Shown here in pieces: positions 35,661 to 49,300 of a stretch of DNA of 64,000 nt. This DNA comes from Toxoplasma gondii ME49 (taxonomy: Eukaryota; Apicomplexa; Conoidasida; Eucoccidiorida; Sarcocystidae). Position numbers and translations under genes: made by a program. The notes below the pieces were generated by a model, which was given only the letters and a program-made list of their open reading frames with translations, did not search any database and was not told the origin of the DNA. The stretch is taken from assembly GCF_000006565.2 (NCBI RefSeq), contig NC_031476.1:6790400-6854399 (forward strand), in the 5' to 3' direction. Position 1 is the stretch's first letter. Each line of letters opens with the position of its first letter.

Positions 35661-38600
35661 TCAGTGCATTAGACCACCTGCAAATACATAATTCTCTGCG
35701 AAGCGTGGCTCTGATGTACAAAAGGAACCACCCAGCGGACTCCCAGTATAGTATGAGACAACACCAGGCCCTTCGAAACCTCGGCACGCGCTTCGACACT
35801 CGACAAAAGGAGGCAGTGAATGCTGCAGCTCGTTTCTTGCCGCAGTCACTCTGTCAATTCTAACATTGTAGAAGATGTCTGTGCGTGCCACCAGACATCC
35901 TTCAAGACCGGAAGTGAAAACTTTCGGCTGTTCACCTGCCAACACGGAAGTCGATGAAGATGCAGACGACGTGGCAGAGAGTAGAGTGTGTTGGGCTACA
36001 GAGAGACCGGAGAGCGCGTAACACGTGTGATAGAGATCCGCCGCTCTGGAAGAGAAAAGAGAACAAGGCCGAAATGCAAACCACAGACCACGGTGAGAAA
36101 CAGTGTTAGAATAAGTCATCAACTAGGGTCAAAACGCACAAGGAAGCTTTAGAGAAGCAACGGGGGATAAGGTGTTTAGCTGGACAATCACCTATTCAAA
36201 ATTCTTCCTTTGTTAGCCGGTCTTCCAGGACCTGAATTGTCCCAGCCCAGTTACGTCAGGCCACGACGTGTGTGCTACGCATGTGCCTGAGTGATTCCAC
36301 CAGGTTCCTGTTCACTGTCGTATGGTGCTTCACAACACGTGTTCCACATGGGGCGACACCCAATACAACCTGAGAATAGGATCAGCTGATACAGGCTAAT
36401 ATACGTAACTGAGTCGTCCTCATCTGCGGAGGGAATAATTGATATTATCTTGTTCTCAGAGAACGATGATAGTGAGCTCCTCAAACGGATAATTTTTAAA
36501 TTTGCAGACAGAAGAGGTTCCTCCCCTCGAACGCTATGCGCCTTTCTTCCCAACCAACCGCTGACGCCACGTTGTGATCGGGTATCAACCTACGAAATTG
36601 CGACTCTTAAAGTAACAGAGGTTTCTTTTGAGTGTGTCCACATTGCAGAGATTGCAACAGGGTATTTCCCCATCATTTCTGACATACGATACAACGAAAA
36701 AACCATTGGTAGCGGGATGTGAACCCTTTTCTGCGAGCTTGAGTTCCGAGTTACAGTTCCTGCGGGCTTAAAACGTTTCACGTCAAAGTCGGTGCTGACA
36801 CATACATGCTACGTATTTCCACCTGTATCGCTGATGTAATGTTCTCATTGCAAATTCAGGTAATTCTGCTGTGAATGCAGCAATCGCACCCAGGGAGCCA
36901 TAACTGGAAAAGCGTTGTTACATATATACAGATATTCACCTTCATATATAGAGAGAGATACTGCGAAGAAGTGCCGTGGTTCAGGGCGAGACAAATAGGT
37001 GCGGTTCGCATTTGTCACTGCTACGCTTTTTGTATGTTTGCTCGCACTGAGAAGTGTTCTCATTTAAAAGTGTTCCTCCCCCTCCCCTCTATGAATGAGT
37101 AGTGCACGGCGAGCCCCACAAGCTCACCGGGTACTACACAGAGGGGCTTAAGGTTCAGTGAAAGAACGTGAATATGTCTTGGCTGTGTCTGACAGCACGA
37201 ACACTGTGACGGAGAAAGACCTCAAAGAGAAACAATTCCATCTTGTCTTACTTTCCCGGCTTATCACGGAGACCCCCTCGCGGATCCTGGCAGCAAGCAA
37301 GAATGTACTGCTGAAGATGCCTAGAAGAGGCCCAAAGCTCGCGGGGAATGCGGTGCCCCGCAAGGTGGAAAGCGTGGGCAAGAAGAGGGAACAGCGCGGA
37401 CTGCAGAACAGAAGGCGGGGAGAGCAAATTTCCTCACGGTGTCCATTAGCACGAAACACACCGTGTACTTCGAACGCCAAGAGAAGACGAAAAGGAAAAA
37501 ACGAGGCCCACGTCAGCATACAGTAGCAATGAAGACCCAGACGCTGGTGAAGAGACTCGATAACCAGAGAAACATTCTTGCCTTCACTATACAAAACAAA
37601 GGATTCACCCTCCTAAAGAGTCGTCAGTCGTTGAAGCCAACAACGAGAAAACACGTCTTTGACTTTCGCAAGGTATTTCTCTTCCACGATGTTGTCCCCC
37701 TTTCGTCCTCCACGCCGAAATCTCAGTGCTTCCAGTGCGTGCCGCTACTTTGCCTCCCGTACACTCCATTATTTTGTATTTTATGCCTGCCGTTTCTGTC
37801 GGAATTGCGAAGGTTTAATCTAACGGGTCACGATAACATGGTTTCCGACACGCCCGGACCAAACCCGCAAACTAACCATCCAGAACGAGTAGCACGAGTC
37901 GACGAGCTTGTTTGTCCGACCCTGGAAGCCTCCCTCGAAGCCCATCTGTCTCATCACTGCCCAGTGTAGAAGGCGATCGAGGTCAAGGAACTCGTGGGCT
38001 TTTCCCAGAATGCAGAGTGCCGCGAGACCTACGAGGAAATCGACAGTAACAAAGCACACCAAAGGTTAGGTCTGGCGTGCAAAAATTCACATTTTTCTGT
38101 ACTGATAAAGCACAAATACAATGCGCACGAATCAACGAATCAGCGGCAGAACCGCGAATGCATAACACAAGACCGCTGAGAGGACTGCGAACGTGCAAGA
38201 GTAGGATTTGCATACGAACTAGGAGTCTTCTTGCTCAGGGGTCACAGTCAACTTCTCAAATCAACGCACCACGCTATAGATGGCACAGAGAGATAAAACG
38301 CAGCACAAACAGCAAAACGACAGAAACCCTTCAAAAGAAATGGTGTCGATGAATTCACGTGCGACGAACACGCACCGCAGTAGGTGTAACCACCATGCGC
38401 CTCGAGGCCGGGCTCTCCTGCTATTCCCCCTTCGTAGGTCTGACAGGCGGCAACGTACTCCGGAACCCCCTCGACGAGTTCGTCTGTCAGCATGTGAAGC
38501 ATCGAGGCTGTCGCCACTGCACAATAAGTGCCTCTGCACCCACAAAAGAAGCAGAAGAAGCAGAACGGGAGTAATATTCTCTGTTCAGAACGGGCATCAA

Positions 38601-40633
38601 GGACATGAAGGTCAGAGGTCCAGCACGTATTATCACATAAGCGAAAAATGTCGTTGTACCGATGAACCACAATACATAACTGTTACTTGAGTCGAATAAA
38701 CTGAGACTTCACAGCACATGTCCTCCGGTCGCAAGATGAAGTGACGAAGCGGAAGCCGAAGATGTCAGAAAATCAGTGACGAAAAAAGGGAAAGAACACG
38801 GAGTTCTTCGGTAAACAGTATCTAGGAATGTGGCCACATGCGCGACACGGCTCCGACCCGACTGACGGTGCAATGAAGGGTGAAGGTGATCTTTGTTCAC
38901 TTTACACAAGGATTCTAAAAATGCAGACATCTTGGCGCATACACGTGAGCACATATTCATGGCATCTGAAACTCTGCCGTGCCTCACCTCATATCGATCT
39001 CGCCGTCAACGTGCATCCGGAAGCCTCCCCCATGGCTCTTGACTCGCATAAGCCAATCATAGATATATTGGCGAGGATCTTTGTTTTCATCGCCTACTTC
39101 CGCTTGGTCTCCACTTTGGTCCTGTTCTGTCTCCATGTACCCCTTGCATGCCTCGCAGTCCCGCTTCCTCTCTCCTCCCTCATCTGAAGATCCTGCTGCC
39201 TTTGAGGCCTTCTCGCTCTTTGCTGTCTTCAAGCTCTCGCGCATCGTGTGGAACCATTCCACCACACCACGAGTCACAAACACGCTTGCCGTCGCGGCAT
39301 ACGTCGGCGCCAAATGCGCCTGTTGCCCAGGTCCTCCACCCCACCCTCCCCCAGCTTGCCGGTCCCATGCCGCTCGGAGGAAAGAGAGAATTCTGCAGCA
39401 ACATGCACAAATCGAAAGAAACCAGAGATGCAGGAGACCGACGTCCCCACACTGGAAACAGCAGAATAGGAGCGCGTACGGGCAGGTGCACGTATGGGAT
39501 CCACACGCATCCAGAGAGACAAAATCCAAAACAGAAGGGCTGAAACAACGTACACATTTCATAGTGGACGCGCTTTTCGGGATGATTCACTCAAGTGTCA
39601 GGTTGAATCTCCTGAACGATCAGTGCAGAGAGGAGCTCGCTCCACCGCTGCGAAACCCCTGGCGCTGTAAGTCGCGGTCACTCATCTCTAGCGACGTTGG
39701 GTGTGCAGGCAACTCAGACTGGGTGCCTTGGCTCGCGGCCACTGCGTTACCACCTCCAGTGCATCGCCGGTGGCTCGCGAGTTCAGCGCAGCGCCTTGCT
39801 AGGTAAAGGCAAGGACGTCCACCGCGTTTCTGAACAACAACGATCTCGGACTCACCTGACACCAGCTGTTCTGGTTTCCCTACTGCGTCCCTTCCTGCTG
39901 CATTGCCCCTGCTACGGTGCATTTTGTTCGCTGACCAGATCACCCTCCCGCTTGTTGTTCGTTACCTCTCTCTGTGCTGGGAGGGGTCGAAGGCATCCAT
40001 GAGGTCGAGAGCGTGGACCATCCAGTAGACGAGCCAGCAACGAGAGGCGTCGAGCTCCATCATGCCATTACCGAAGGGCTTCTCGAGGTAGCGCTGGGCG
40101 AAAGCTATGTGCGCTGACGTTCGCAGTTTCGCCGACGCACTCCCAACCATGTCGCTCCTTTGTTTTGTTCCTCTGAACCCTTGCGAAAGGCAGGGATTCA
40201 ATGGAGGCTGAGCGTCGTTGGTGTCTTCCGCGTCGCTTGATGCCTCTGAAGAATCTGGCCATTCAGCACGGCGCTGGCGGCTCGTAGGCTGAGACAGACG
40301 TGAAGGCAACGCAGAACTGCCCCGACAGGGAGTGTCGATTGAGGGATAGACACCGCCGAAGAAATGGTTGTAGCACTTCAGGCACGCATGTTCTGTCTCC
40401 TGCTGGTCTACCTGCGTCTCTGTGAAGAGACAGGAGGACAGAGGAAGAGCGTAGTCGAGGAAAAGAATCTGTCCAGTCTCAATTGGAGACGATGACAGGA
40501 TAAAGGACGAGCGTGGAAGCAGACTGAAAGCAGCGTCAACCGGCTCCCTCTTCTGGAGAGTGGAACTTTCTAGAGACCCACCTTGCTCCTGTTCCACTCG
40601 AAAAGGCGACGGCGTCCCCTCTGAGGCTGCCAT
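35661..40633 (-). CDS. FNTB: Protein farnesyltransferase beta subunit
   Basis: This is the catalytic zinc subunit that joins farnesyl to CaaX cysteines, working with an alpha subunit. Exons on the minus strand: 40633-39966, 39392-38988, 38533-38376, 38028-37877, 37400-37252 and 36045-35661. All junctions keep phase, giving 638 residues. Family landmarks appear in order: [88 protein letters not shown], the second-half segment ending GGLRDKPGK, and [17 protein letters not shown]. Predicted zinc ligands are Asp454, Cys456 and His517. It is about 200 residues longer than the human subunit, mainly from an N-terminal Ser-rich insert, an acidic Lys/Glu insert inside exon 2 and a divergent C-terminus. 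The GGTI beta subunit was considered, but the [18 protein letters not shown] and [20 protein letters not shown] patterns fit FTase better. Confidence 0.93.
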
Positions 40634-43600
40634 CGTTGCCGGCGTCCGTCTTGTCGGGTGGCTATTTCTGCTCTCTCAGATACACGCACAGAGTTTCTTG
40701 AACACAGTTAAACAGAGGCCCTCCTCCTTTGGCAGTTCAACGGATGTCCACATTCCGTGTCGGAAAACAGTAAAGAAGCATGTCACTGGCATTGTACTCC
40801 TTTTCTAGACTCCCGTATACACCGACGCCCTCAAATCCTCTTGTTGGGTCTGTGGGCCGTTTGAGCCCGAATCAAATTCTCTTCAAAAGATAGTTGTGTT
40901 GCGAAACCACACATGAAGAACAGGGAGCTTTCGTAAGAGAAGCAGCCGACAGCCAACCCACATGGTACACCGAGGTGAAAGTAAAAAAATTTAGTTGCCG
41001 CGAGGTGGGTGATTACATTTGGGACGACAAATGAAATCTTGTTGACTTTCATTCATCTCCAGCGGCCAGTGCCTGTACAGAGCTGTTCCTATGCGTTTGA
41101 GATCGGCCGCGCTGACAGATGACGAAACAGAACCGTGTCTCGCCGGGCTCTCAGAGAACTCGATAATGAAGCTAAATGCTTGAGCGATTACTTCCGCGGG
41201 CGATAAGAATGCATGCAAAAGACAGCGTGTGCACGCGCACAAAAAACCTTCACTTTTCCAGTTAGTTAAAAGCTTTGAGACGACGTTACTCAGAGGAGGT
41301 ACATTCAAATTTCTAGTTATCTGTCTTGGGGGACTCCTTGGAAACATTAGAGCTGGAGCCTGTCAAGATCAGTGTTAATGCACAGCGCCTCTGTCAATGC
41401 TACCAGCCACACCGCACTTTGCAAACTACTCATGCTCACGGGGCGGGTTTTACTAAAACCTACCGTCTCACTTTTGAATATAATGAACGAATTCGGTAAC
41501 ATAGAAAGAAAATCCTTCCCTGCAAATTTAGTTTCTCTTAGGTAATCAAAGGCCTTAAATGACACATGCGTTACCAAATAAGGGTGATTCTGGCATATTT
41601 CTTGGCCACACGATGGCTCAGGAACGGTGTGCGCTCAACACGGGAGTGGGGGAGGGCGGGACGGTGGCAGTGTTCAGCTTTCTGTCCGATCACTTCTAGA
41701 CACCTCAAAACACGGACGCTATATCCAGGACTGCTCCATTTTCAAATACGTGCCTGGCAAAGGGGAACTATCCTAGGTTGTTGAGTTTGCTGGTCGGCTG
41801 TCTTTCTGCGTTGCTATCCGTGCACGTGACTACGAATGAATAAGGCAGCCAGCATGAGTATGCCATGCCCTATGAATGAATTGATATTGAGCGAAGCAAA
41901 GAGGATAAATTCCATGGGTCCTTGACTGGGAAAGGCGCACGTATCGGACCTCGGCATGCAGCAAACAGCGCTCAGAGCACAGGACTTTCCGCTTGTGCAG
42001 ACTTCTTGTTTTCCGGTACAGCAAGAAATGGAAGCAGGGTCACCAACCCTCATGGAAGAGCGACTGCCTGAGATTCTTCAGTACATAGTTGGAACCGTTT
42101 GGATGCTTCTTAACAGCTTCCGGACGCGTTTGTTTCCTCGACGAACGTAGCGGCCGGCCGGCCAGCGCGCGCGGCTCCGTCTGCTGCTTGGGCGTCAGTT
42201 TGCTATGATAGGGGTAAGGGAGCACAACTGCAGAATCGGGAACCATGTTCTGACTTTTGGTGGCTTGGCTTAAAGCATGCCGTCGGTGGGATTCTGTGGG
42301 CAGCCTTTGCAAGGTTCCTCCAGCTGACTACGGCGCTTCCCACTGGCTATTCTGCAAGTGTACCAACTGTGGAGCACGACGCCGGAGCGAAGTCTCAGCT
42401 GCCTCAATCGCAAAAAAACGAACCTGAGAAAGCGGCTGCTTTCGCCACCATCAGGAACATGGATATGCCCATAACAGGAAAATATCAATGAAGATCCCGA
42501 ATTAAGACGCGGTTCCTTGCAGGGTCTCAATTTGCAACGGTCAATGCATAATATATCCCCCCTGGAATGTTCAGTTCTGCCTTCGATCCCGAAGATGGCC
42601 AACACGATGACTGACACTAAGTCAATCCGTTATAAAGGAGAAATCATTCCTCGAAATGTTCTAACTCTTCATTGTTTATATTTTACTCAGTGGATATGAG
42701 GTGCTGCGTCACTGGCCCTTCGTTACTCCTTGTTAACGAATACTGGAAAGCCCCGAAAAGTATAACGGCGGTGTTCCTTCAAGTACCTGGACTGCTGCAC
42801 AGTAGGTCCTCGTCTGCAGTGCCTGACCAGTTGCCCATATCCATGAGTGATTTCCTCTGCAATGTCTGCTTTCACTGTCACTGGAATGCACCTTCAAAAG
42901 TTGTTGACTTTCAGGCACTGCAATCCACCAAGACGCACCTCGCACCACCTACGGCATTGTACCGTATCGTCGCGAGATACGCAAAACTGCCAATGCACAA
43001 TCAATCGTCATACTCACTCAGGTATGTATTTCGGAGTCACATCTCCACGATACCTTTTATCTCAGGCGCACATAGTGTAGGAATGGAACCGTTATAAACC
43101 AGGTAATTCCACCTTGACAGCATACCACCTGCGGGGATCCTCTCGCATTCCCAGAGGTGTCCGCCCTACGGTCTTTTAAGATATCCCTGTACGCGCCAAA
43201 CCTGTGTTCCTTCCTCTTGTTTTTCAACCTACTTCGCCGACGTACAACGAGCTGGGACGGATTACCCTGCTAATGCAGATAACTCAGCAGACGCATCCAG
43301 TGCACAGACTGGGGTCTCTCACACCCCTCTACGGTCAATAAAAGATATCAACCACATCACTCGCGATGCTGCAACAACGGCCGCCGCTCTTGTTTGCGCC
43401 TACTGAGTCGACGAATTTCCTACCCTCGCCTCCCGCTTCACTTCATCAGCAAGAGAGCTCATCCGGCTCCCTCGGCGGTGCTCGTTCGGAACTTCTTATT
43501 GTACAGGAGCCCTTCTATGCCACAGCACACGAAGTATCGATTTGGTATTGGTATTTCGACTACCGTGATAAATATCACACACCTCATCGAGCTCACGGCA

Positions 43601-46344
43601 TACCCTGAGCCGCGCGCTTTCGACAATCCTCACTTCGCCGGAAAGCGGTGGTTCCACTTTCAACCACGATACACAACCAACCCCTCTGAAACCATGGAGT
43701 GCTCTTATCAATGACACTAATAATTATTATCACACACAAGTAAATCCCCAGACGTCCCTGGAATGGAAATACGATGCTGCAGCCAGTCATCAACGATACA
43801 TTCACTCTGTCTGTTCGTGGCCAGTGTGACTCTAACACCAGTCGCGACGCCGCTGCTGTTAACTGGATAACAACATCACCCGTATTTAGTAAATTCATAT
43901 TTCCCTGCTACATCGAGCTGAATTGATCAATGCCGAGTGCTTAACCGTTAGCAAACGGCGTACCGCAGTTTTGAGGGCTTTGTACGCCGACGACATTGTT
44001 TGTGCCCTTCGATTCAATTCCTGGCTTCTTCGATCTCCTTGTACGTGCTTGACGTAGGCCACGAGGGACTGTCCTCACACTCTTGACATACTGACGCCAG
44101 CTTGCTCTTGTACCACGACGATGGCCGCTTCCTGAAACAATGTTCCTTTTCTAGCATAGCAATAACGTTTGCTCTCCTTCTTACTTCGGGCACACACTGA
44201 GCAACTCCATGCACGCAAAAGTCAGCCCGTGATTGCACAGTGACACGAAGATCTCGTATTCTCCGCAGTCAAGCACCAGGCTCCAACGGCAGGTTCTCTG
44301 TTCGCGCACCGTGATATCGGAACTTTGGCCTGGGATCCCGTGCGGAAGCTCGTGCAACCACGAGATTGCCCTCATCGGTGCGCAGGTGCTCGTGATCAGA
44401 GGCCTCCCTGTCAATGCTCGAACCACGAACACGCTTTTCGGCCATGTGTTGCTTGTGTATCGGCCGGATACAGCCTTTCAAAGAAACTGCGTACTCACAG
44501 TGATCATGCCACACTGCATATTATGACGAAAAGCTGGGGTCGGATGACAGCCGGCGGGTTGGGTTAAGGACAGTAACGGATCACATAGCCACACGCCCGC
44601 CTTCCCTGTGCTACGCTCGAACGCGAACAGATGTGATATGCCGCAGGTGAACGAAAGAAACCAGTTAGATTACATGCGTGTAAGCGACAAAATGTGTACA
44701 CAGTGCGTAGGACTACAAGAGACGCCAGCGACGCATCCTAATCCGGATATACCGGCGTCTTCATGGACGAACCCACTATTGACTCGCAAGCGTAGCACGT
44801 AGTCTATTGTCTCGTCGTTGCAGTTTACGGCCTCCCAGCATTCATCCACCGACCAGCTTGTTTGGTATACACCGGTCAGCTGGAGCATGCTGTGGTTGCC
44901 GGCAACCAGTTGTATAGAGTACGTCCCATGTCGGGAAACGCCCGGTACCCGTTAGCGGAGAAACTATCGTTTTCAACCTCGTAGGTCGCCCACAACCTGC
45001 GCAGCCCCTCCAGCAACACTCGAAGCCGCTCTACCGTTCTCACAGCCACGGGACTTGCAGCTGACACCTTCTGATGCATCACGGAGGCCATTACGGTAGA
45101 TGAGTCACTGTACAGCGGCGGCGTCAATATTGTGTGGGTCACGCTTCGCTGGTTAGCACAAGCCTCGTCCGATTTCCTCACGGGAAACGCTACCACACGC
45201 TATGTTCCCATGACAATCACTTCCTCTAGCGTAGTCCGCTGTGTTTGACTTTGGCCACTTTAAATAGCGCCTTGCAATCGCAGAAAACAATGAAGTGTTA
45301 CAAGGCATATTCCTCTCGTTAGTGTTTCCCCTCCCCCCCCTGAAATTGTTCGTTCGAGCGGGTCAACGCTGTGGCCGCCTTTGTGTTTCCTCCTGTTTTA
45401 CAATTTGTTCGGCGCGGTGATTCAAAGTGACTCTCGCCACAGAAAAACGCTTCTACACTCCAGCGTCTGCCGAAGTACAAAGTTCCATCGTGCTTCGGGC
45501 AGGCGACTATCGGTCCTGTACAGTTCTCTTTTCAGGATTTTCTGCTATATCTCTTTCAAAACCTCCTCACTACTTGCTCGTCGAACAGCCATTTGCCGAT
45601 TCCTTCAACCTGTGATGGAAAAGAACATGAGGTGGTGGAATGCTTCAGCTGTCTCGTATGATGAAGTCTCCTCCGGCGACGTCATACTGCCGTTGCGCGC
45701 TCCACTTTCAGCACCCCACTCCTTCCACGACTCTACACGGGGAGGAAGGACGTCAACAGACCCTCTTCCATCTGTTACATCAAGCCCCCCGAATGCAAAG
45801 GTGGCTGGCGGTTTTGTAAGCACTCGCTGAGAACACAGGAGAAAGGCAAGAAACAGGTCGGGCGTGTACTCATCGCGTACCAGGCTTCGGTGACAACGTT
45901 GTGTAGTCTCCAGCTGTGTCTCCCGGAAACAGCTTTAAGTCCGTGGCTATTGTACACCAGACCATCTCACGGCTGCCGTGTGGGAAGAGGGACAAGAATC
46001 CATTACACTTGGCTCCGGACGCCTATAGCCGCCTCTTGCACACTGATAGTTACTGAAGACTGTTTTATGTGTGCTTAAATAAATGTGGTGATTCACCATT
46101 TTCTCTATGTTGGCCACATATGGATATATGGCTTGAATCGGTGCCTGAGCATTTGAACACTGACTTCGTGCCAGATCACCTCAAGGCGGGGCTGCCCTGC
46201 CACCCTGTGGAACTACCGCATCGAAGTAGCCTTCTGTTCCACTTTCTTTCTTTCGAAGGCCTACAAATAGCACTGCTACCTACACTGGGACAGCATACAC
46301 TTCTCTTTCACGCACCCTGGCCTTGCCTGAGTGTATTGTTTTTC
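40634..46344. other. Large gene-free interval between FTase beta and BFD1
   Basis: About 5.7 kb with no exon I can support. The right part is likely BFD1 3' UTR and the left part the FTase beta promoter and leader. Plus-strand frames at 42672-43097 and 45381-45830 and minus frames at 44876-45196 have no domains or consistent splice partners. A CpG-dense patch (CGGCCGGCCGGCC at 42151-42163, then GCGCGCGCGG) stands out. Confidence 0.5.
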
Positions 46345-49300
46345 TTACCAGTTGTATCGTCCATCCTCATCTCTTGTATCAGTCTCCTGACCTGGCACAG
46401 GAAATAAAGTCTGCTCCATTGTTTGAGAGACCTTTTCCACTACGGGCTCGAATGGAGTGTATCCGTCAACAAGCAACAACTGGAGCGGTGGGCCCAAGCT
46501 CTCAAAGCCTGTGGCTTCCGGGGACAAGGAACCACGATTACCTCCTTCGCACAGCTGTTGCTCCTCACAGACCGACTTGGTAGTGTCCTCACCTACTCTG
46601 ACCACCGGCGCATCTGTGCATGAGCTAGGAACGAAGCTTGAACTTGCTGCCTTCGACATTCGTGAGGCTTCACTACTCATGTGGTCGTTCACTCCCCGTT
46701 CTCTCTCCGATGCTGGCATGCACTGTTCCCAAGCACAAGGTACCTTCGAGTTTGGAATATCTCCAGCATTCCGTATACGCATCCACCCGTAACCAGCAAC
46801 GCTTTCGGCAGTCTCATGTTGCAGTGAGTCCGAGAGCTCTCTTCGCAAGAGAAAATTTCCTTGTACCTTCGACGGCAAGTCCTGCATTTCATCACTAGAG
46901 TGTGAATGCGGAAAAGTCAGTTCGACTGTTGTAGGGGGGCACTCCCCCTCGTCATCGCACCGTTGCACACGCTGCATGTCGTGGCCGTCCCGGCGATGGG
47001 CCTGCCCGCTTTCGGGAGTCAAGTTCTCTGGCGTCTTATGTTGATCGTCACCAGCGTCGGTCCCGCTTACGACAGCAACGGGTTTCAACGTGCTCTGCGA
47101 CCAATTCGCTGCGTCACGAGGATGGACCCACAATCGAAGTTCATCATCGGATGGCACCATCTGCGGTTCCATTATTGAGTGCTCCAGTGAGCTGCCCTGC
47201 CAGAAGGACGTTGCCTCGGCAGGTATCCCCGGGTAACCATAGCCGGAAGCTAGGCTCAATGACCGGAGAGCTTGTGCCTCTCGCGACGGCCCTAAAGACC
47301 TACCATCATCCGACGTATGACACGTTGCTGGAGGACACAAATAATTAGAGGAGTTACACCTGCTCAAAGTCTCCTCGCAGCAATGAGTAAAGCTGAAGGA
47401 GGGCCGATGGCTCAGAGGAGGAGACGTATCTGTTAGTGAAGAAGAATTCTCACAAGCAGCACTCGGTGTCACCATACCCAGGGAAACAGCCCGACTGATA
47501 GTCGCTGCAGTGGAACCAGAGTCTTTTCGCCTCGTGCTCACTCCTTCACTGTTGCCTTCGTCAGGTTCCGTGCTGTCCTTCGGTCTCGCTGTTGTCGCAC
47601 TGTTGCTCGCTCCAGAGGATACCGATGCCTCGGGTTTTCGATTTCGCTGTAGGCCCACCCAACGGACCCGCTCTCCTTCACGTGGTCGGCATCTATCATG
47701 TCCATAGAAGTTGCCGCGTTCGTGCGCGTTTGCTGCAGGTAGTCCTGCACTTTGACTGGTCCCCAGATACTCTGGCACGTCACAGCCAGTGAGCCCATTT
47801 TTAGGTGGCTCCCGTTGTTTATCCCGACTCACAGAGGCCGAAGCGTATGATTGCGAGTTCCAGATGTGACTTGACCCTAGCTCGGCGGCGGCGGAGACGT
47901 GGAGCCGCCAACTATTCAGCTCTCTACGGTCGCTTGCATTAACCCTATCAGGGAAACACGAAGACGTTTGATGAGCGCGCCCTGAGATACCGGGCCAGCT
48001 GCCGTTCCAGTCGCCAGGTTGACCGTGGGAAACTGCTTCTGACACGCCGCGGTATAACTCACGTAGTTCGTCATTTTTTTTCCATTCAGCGAAAGGTGGG
48101 ATGTCTCCTTTTCGTTTGCTGGAGAAGCTTCGGTCGCCAACTGCCTTCTCCACAGAAGGAAGATCTTCAAGCTGTTCCGAGTCAATCGTGGAGCAACTAT
48201 GCACTGGTCGGTGAAGTTTTGTGTTGCATGCACCAGCTTGCTGCATGCGATACAAGCATCCACCATCCGGCTTAAAACCGCCGGAAGCATTAATCAGACG
48301 CTCACCTCCGCATGCCAAGAATTCCTCTTCACAGCTTGCTAATCGGGAAATCCTGCTGTTATCTTGATGGTTAAGTTGTGCCACTACGTTGCACCTGGCA
48401 TCACTTAAAAACAGCGTGTCGTTGTCTGCAGGAGGTCTACCGATTGGGCTGGCACACAGCGGCATCGATCCAGAGTCGGTGATAGTTAGATCCGTGCTCC
48501 TACCTACTGAACCAGCACCCCTGGATTCAACCGAGTGGCCCCTTTCGGCATATCGTTGCTCGCCTCGCCATATCTCCTCAGCTTTGCAATCCTGGCAGTC
48601 ATCTGGGTTTCCATTTCCGCAGTCGACGCTCATACTGCTCCCTGATTTTACAGAGCCTCCCGAGAATCTGACGAGTTCCGTGCTTCCTTCGGCGCATCCT
48701 GACGAATTCTCTGCACACAGCGACGCACGCTGGTGGTCTGTCTTCGAGTAAGTGTTGTCAACAACGTGAGACCACGTCTCCGGCTTGCCGATTTCTTCTT
48801 TCGCTGACAGAACTGTGCCTCGGGATTGTTTCTGAAGATCATCTAGCGTTACTGTTGGAGACACAGACACAAGACATGCATCTTTACCACTACTGTTCTC
48901 TTGATGCGAAGAAGTCAGCTTGGAAAACTGGTCCGTCTTCCCACACCAAGCAGCGTGGCGCTTACAGTATTGGTGGCAACTCTCATGCTGCTGGTTCGGT
49001 GATGGATTCGTGTCAGACTCAGTCTCTTGTGAAGTCCACAACTGAGCGCTTGGTAACGACCGGTCACGCCTGCGAAGGGACACTGAACAGCAGTGTACTA
49101 CTTCCACACTGCTCCCGGTAACAATCATGCTCGGTCCTTCTTTAACTAATCCGTCGTTCTCCTCGATCGTCCCCTGGGCTCCACTTGCTGCGGCAGGCTT
49201 GGCCGCGCAAGGGAACCTGCTTGAATCTCTATCGTAATGAAACACTGTCTGCTGATGGGTAGTCGGCAAAGAACCGGGCGAACACCGATACATCACATTT

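Noticed and set aside
37148..37594. 148-codon minus-strand frame
   Set aside because: It lies across an FTase beta intron and exon 5 in the wrong phase; the real exon 37400-37252 is read in another frame with clear homology.
39081..39806. 241-codon plus-strand frame
   Set aside because: It is an antisense shadow of FTase beta exon 2, whose translation has strong family motifs on the minus strand.
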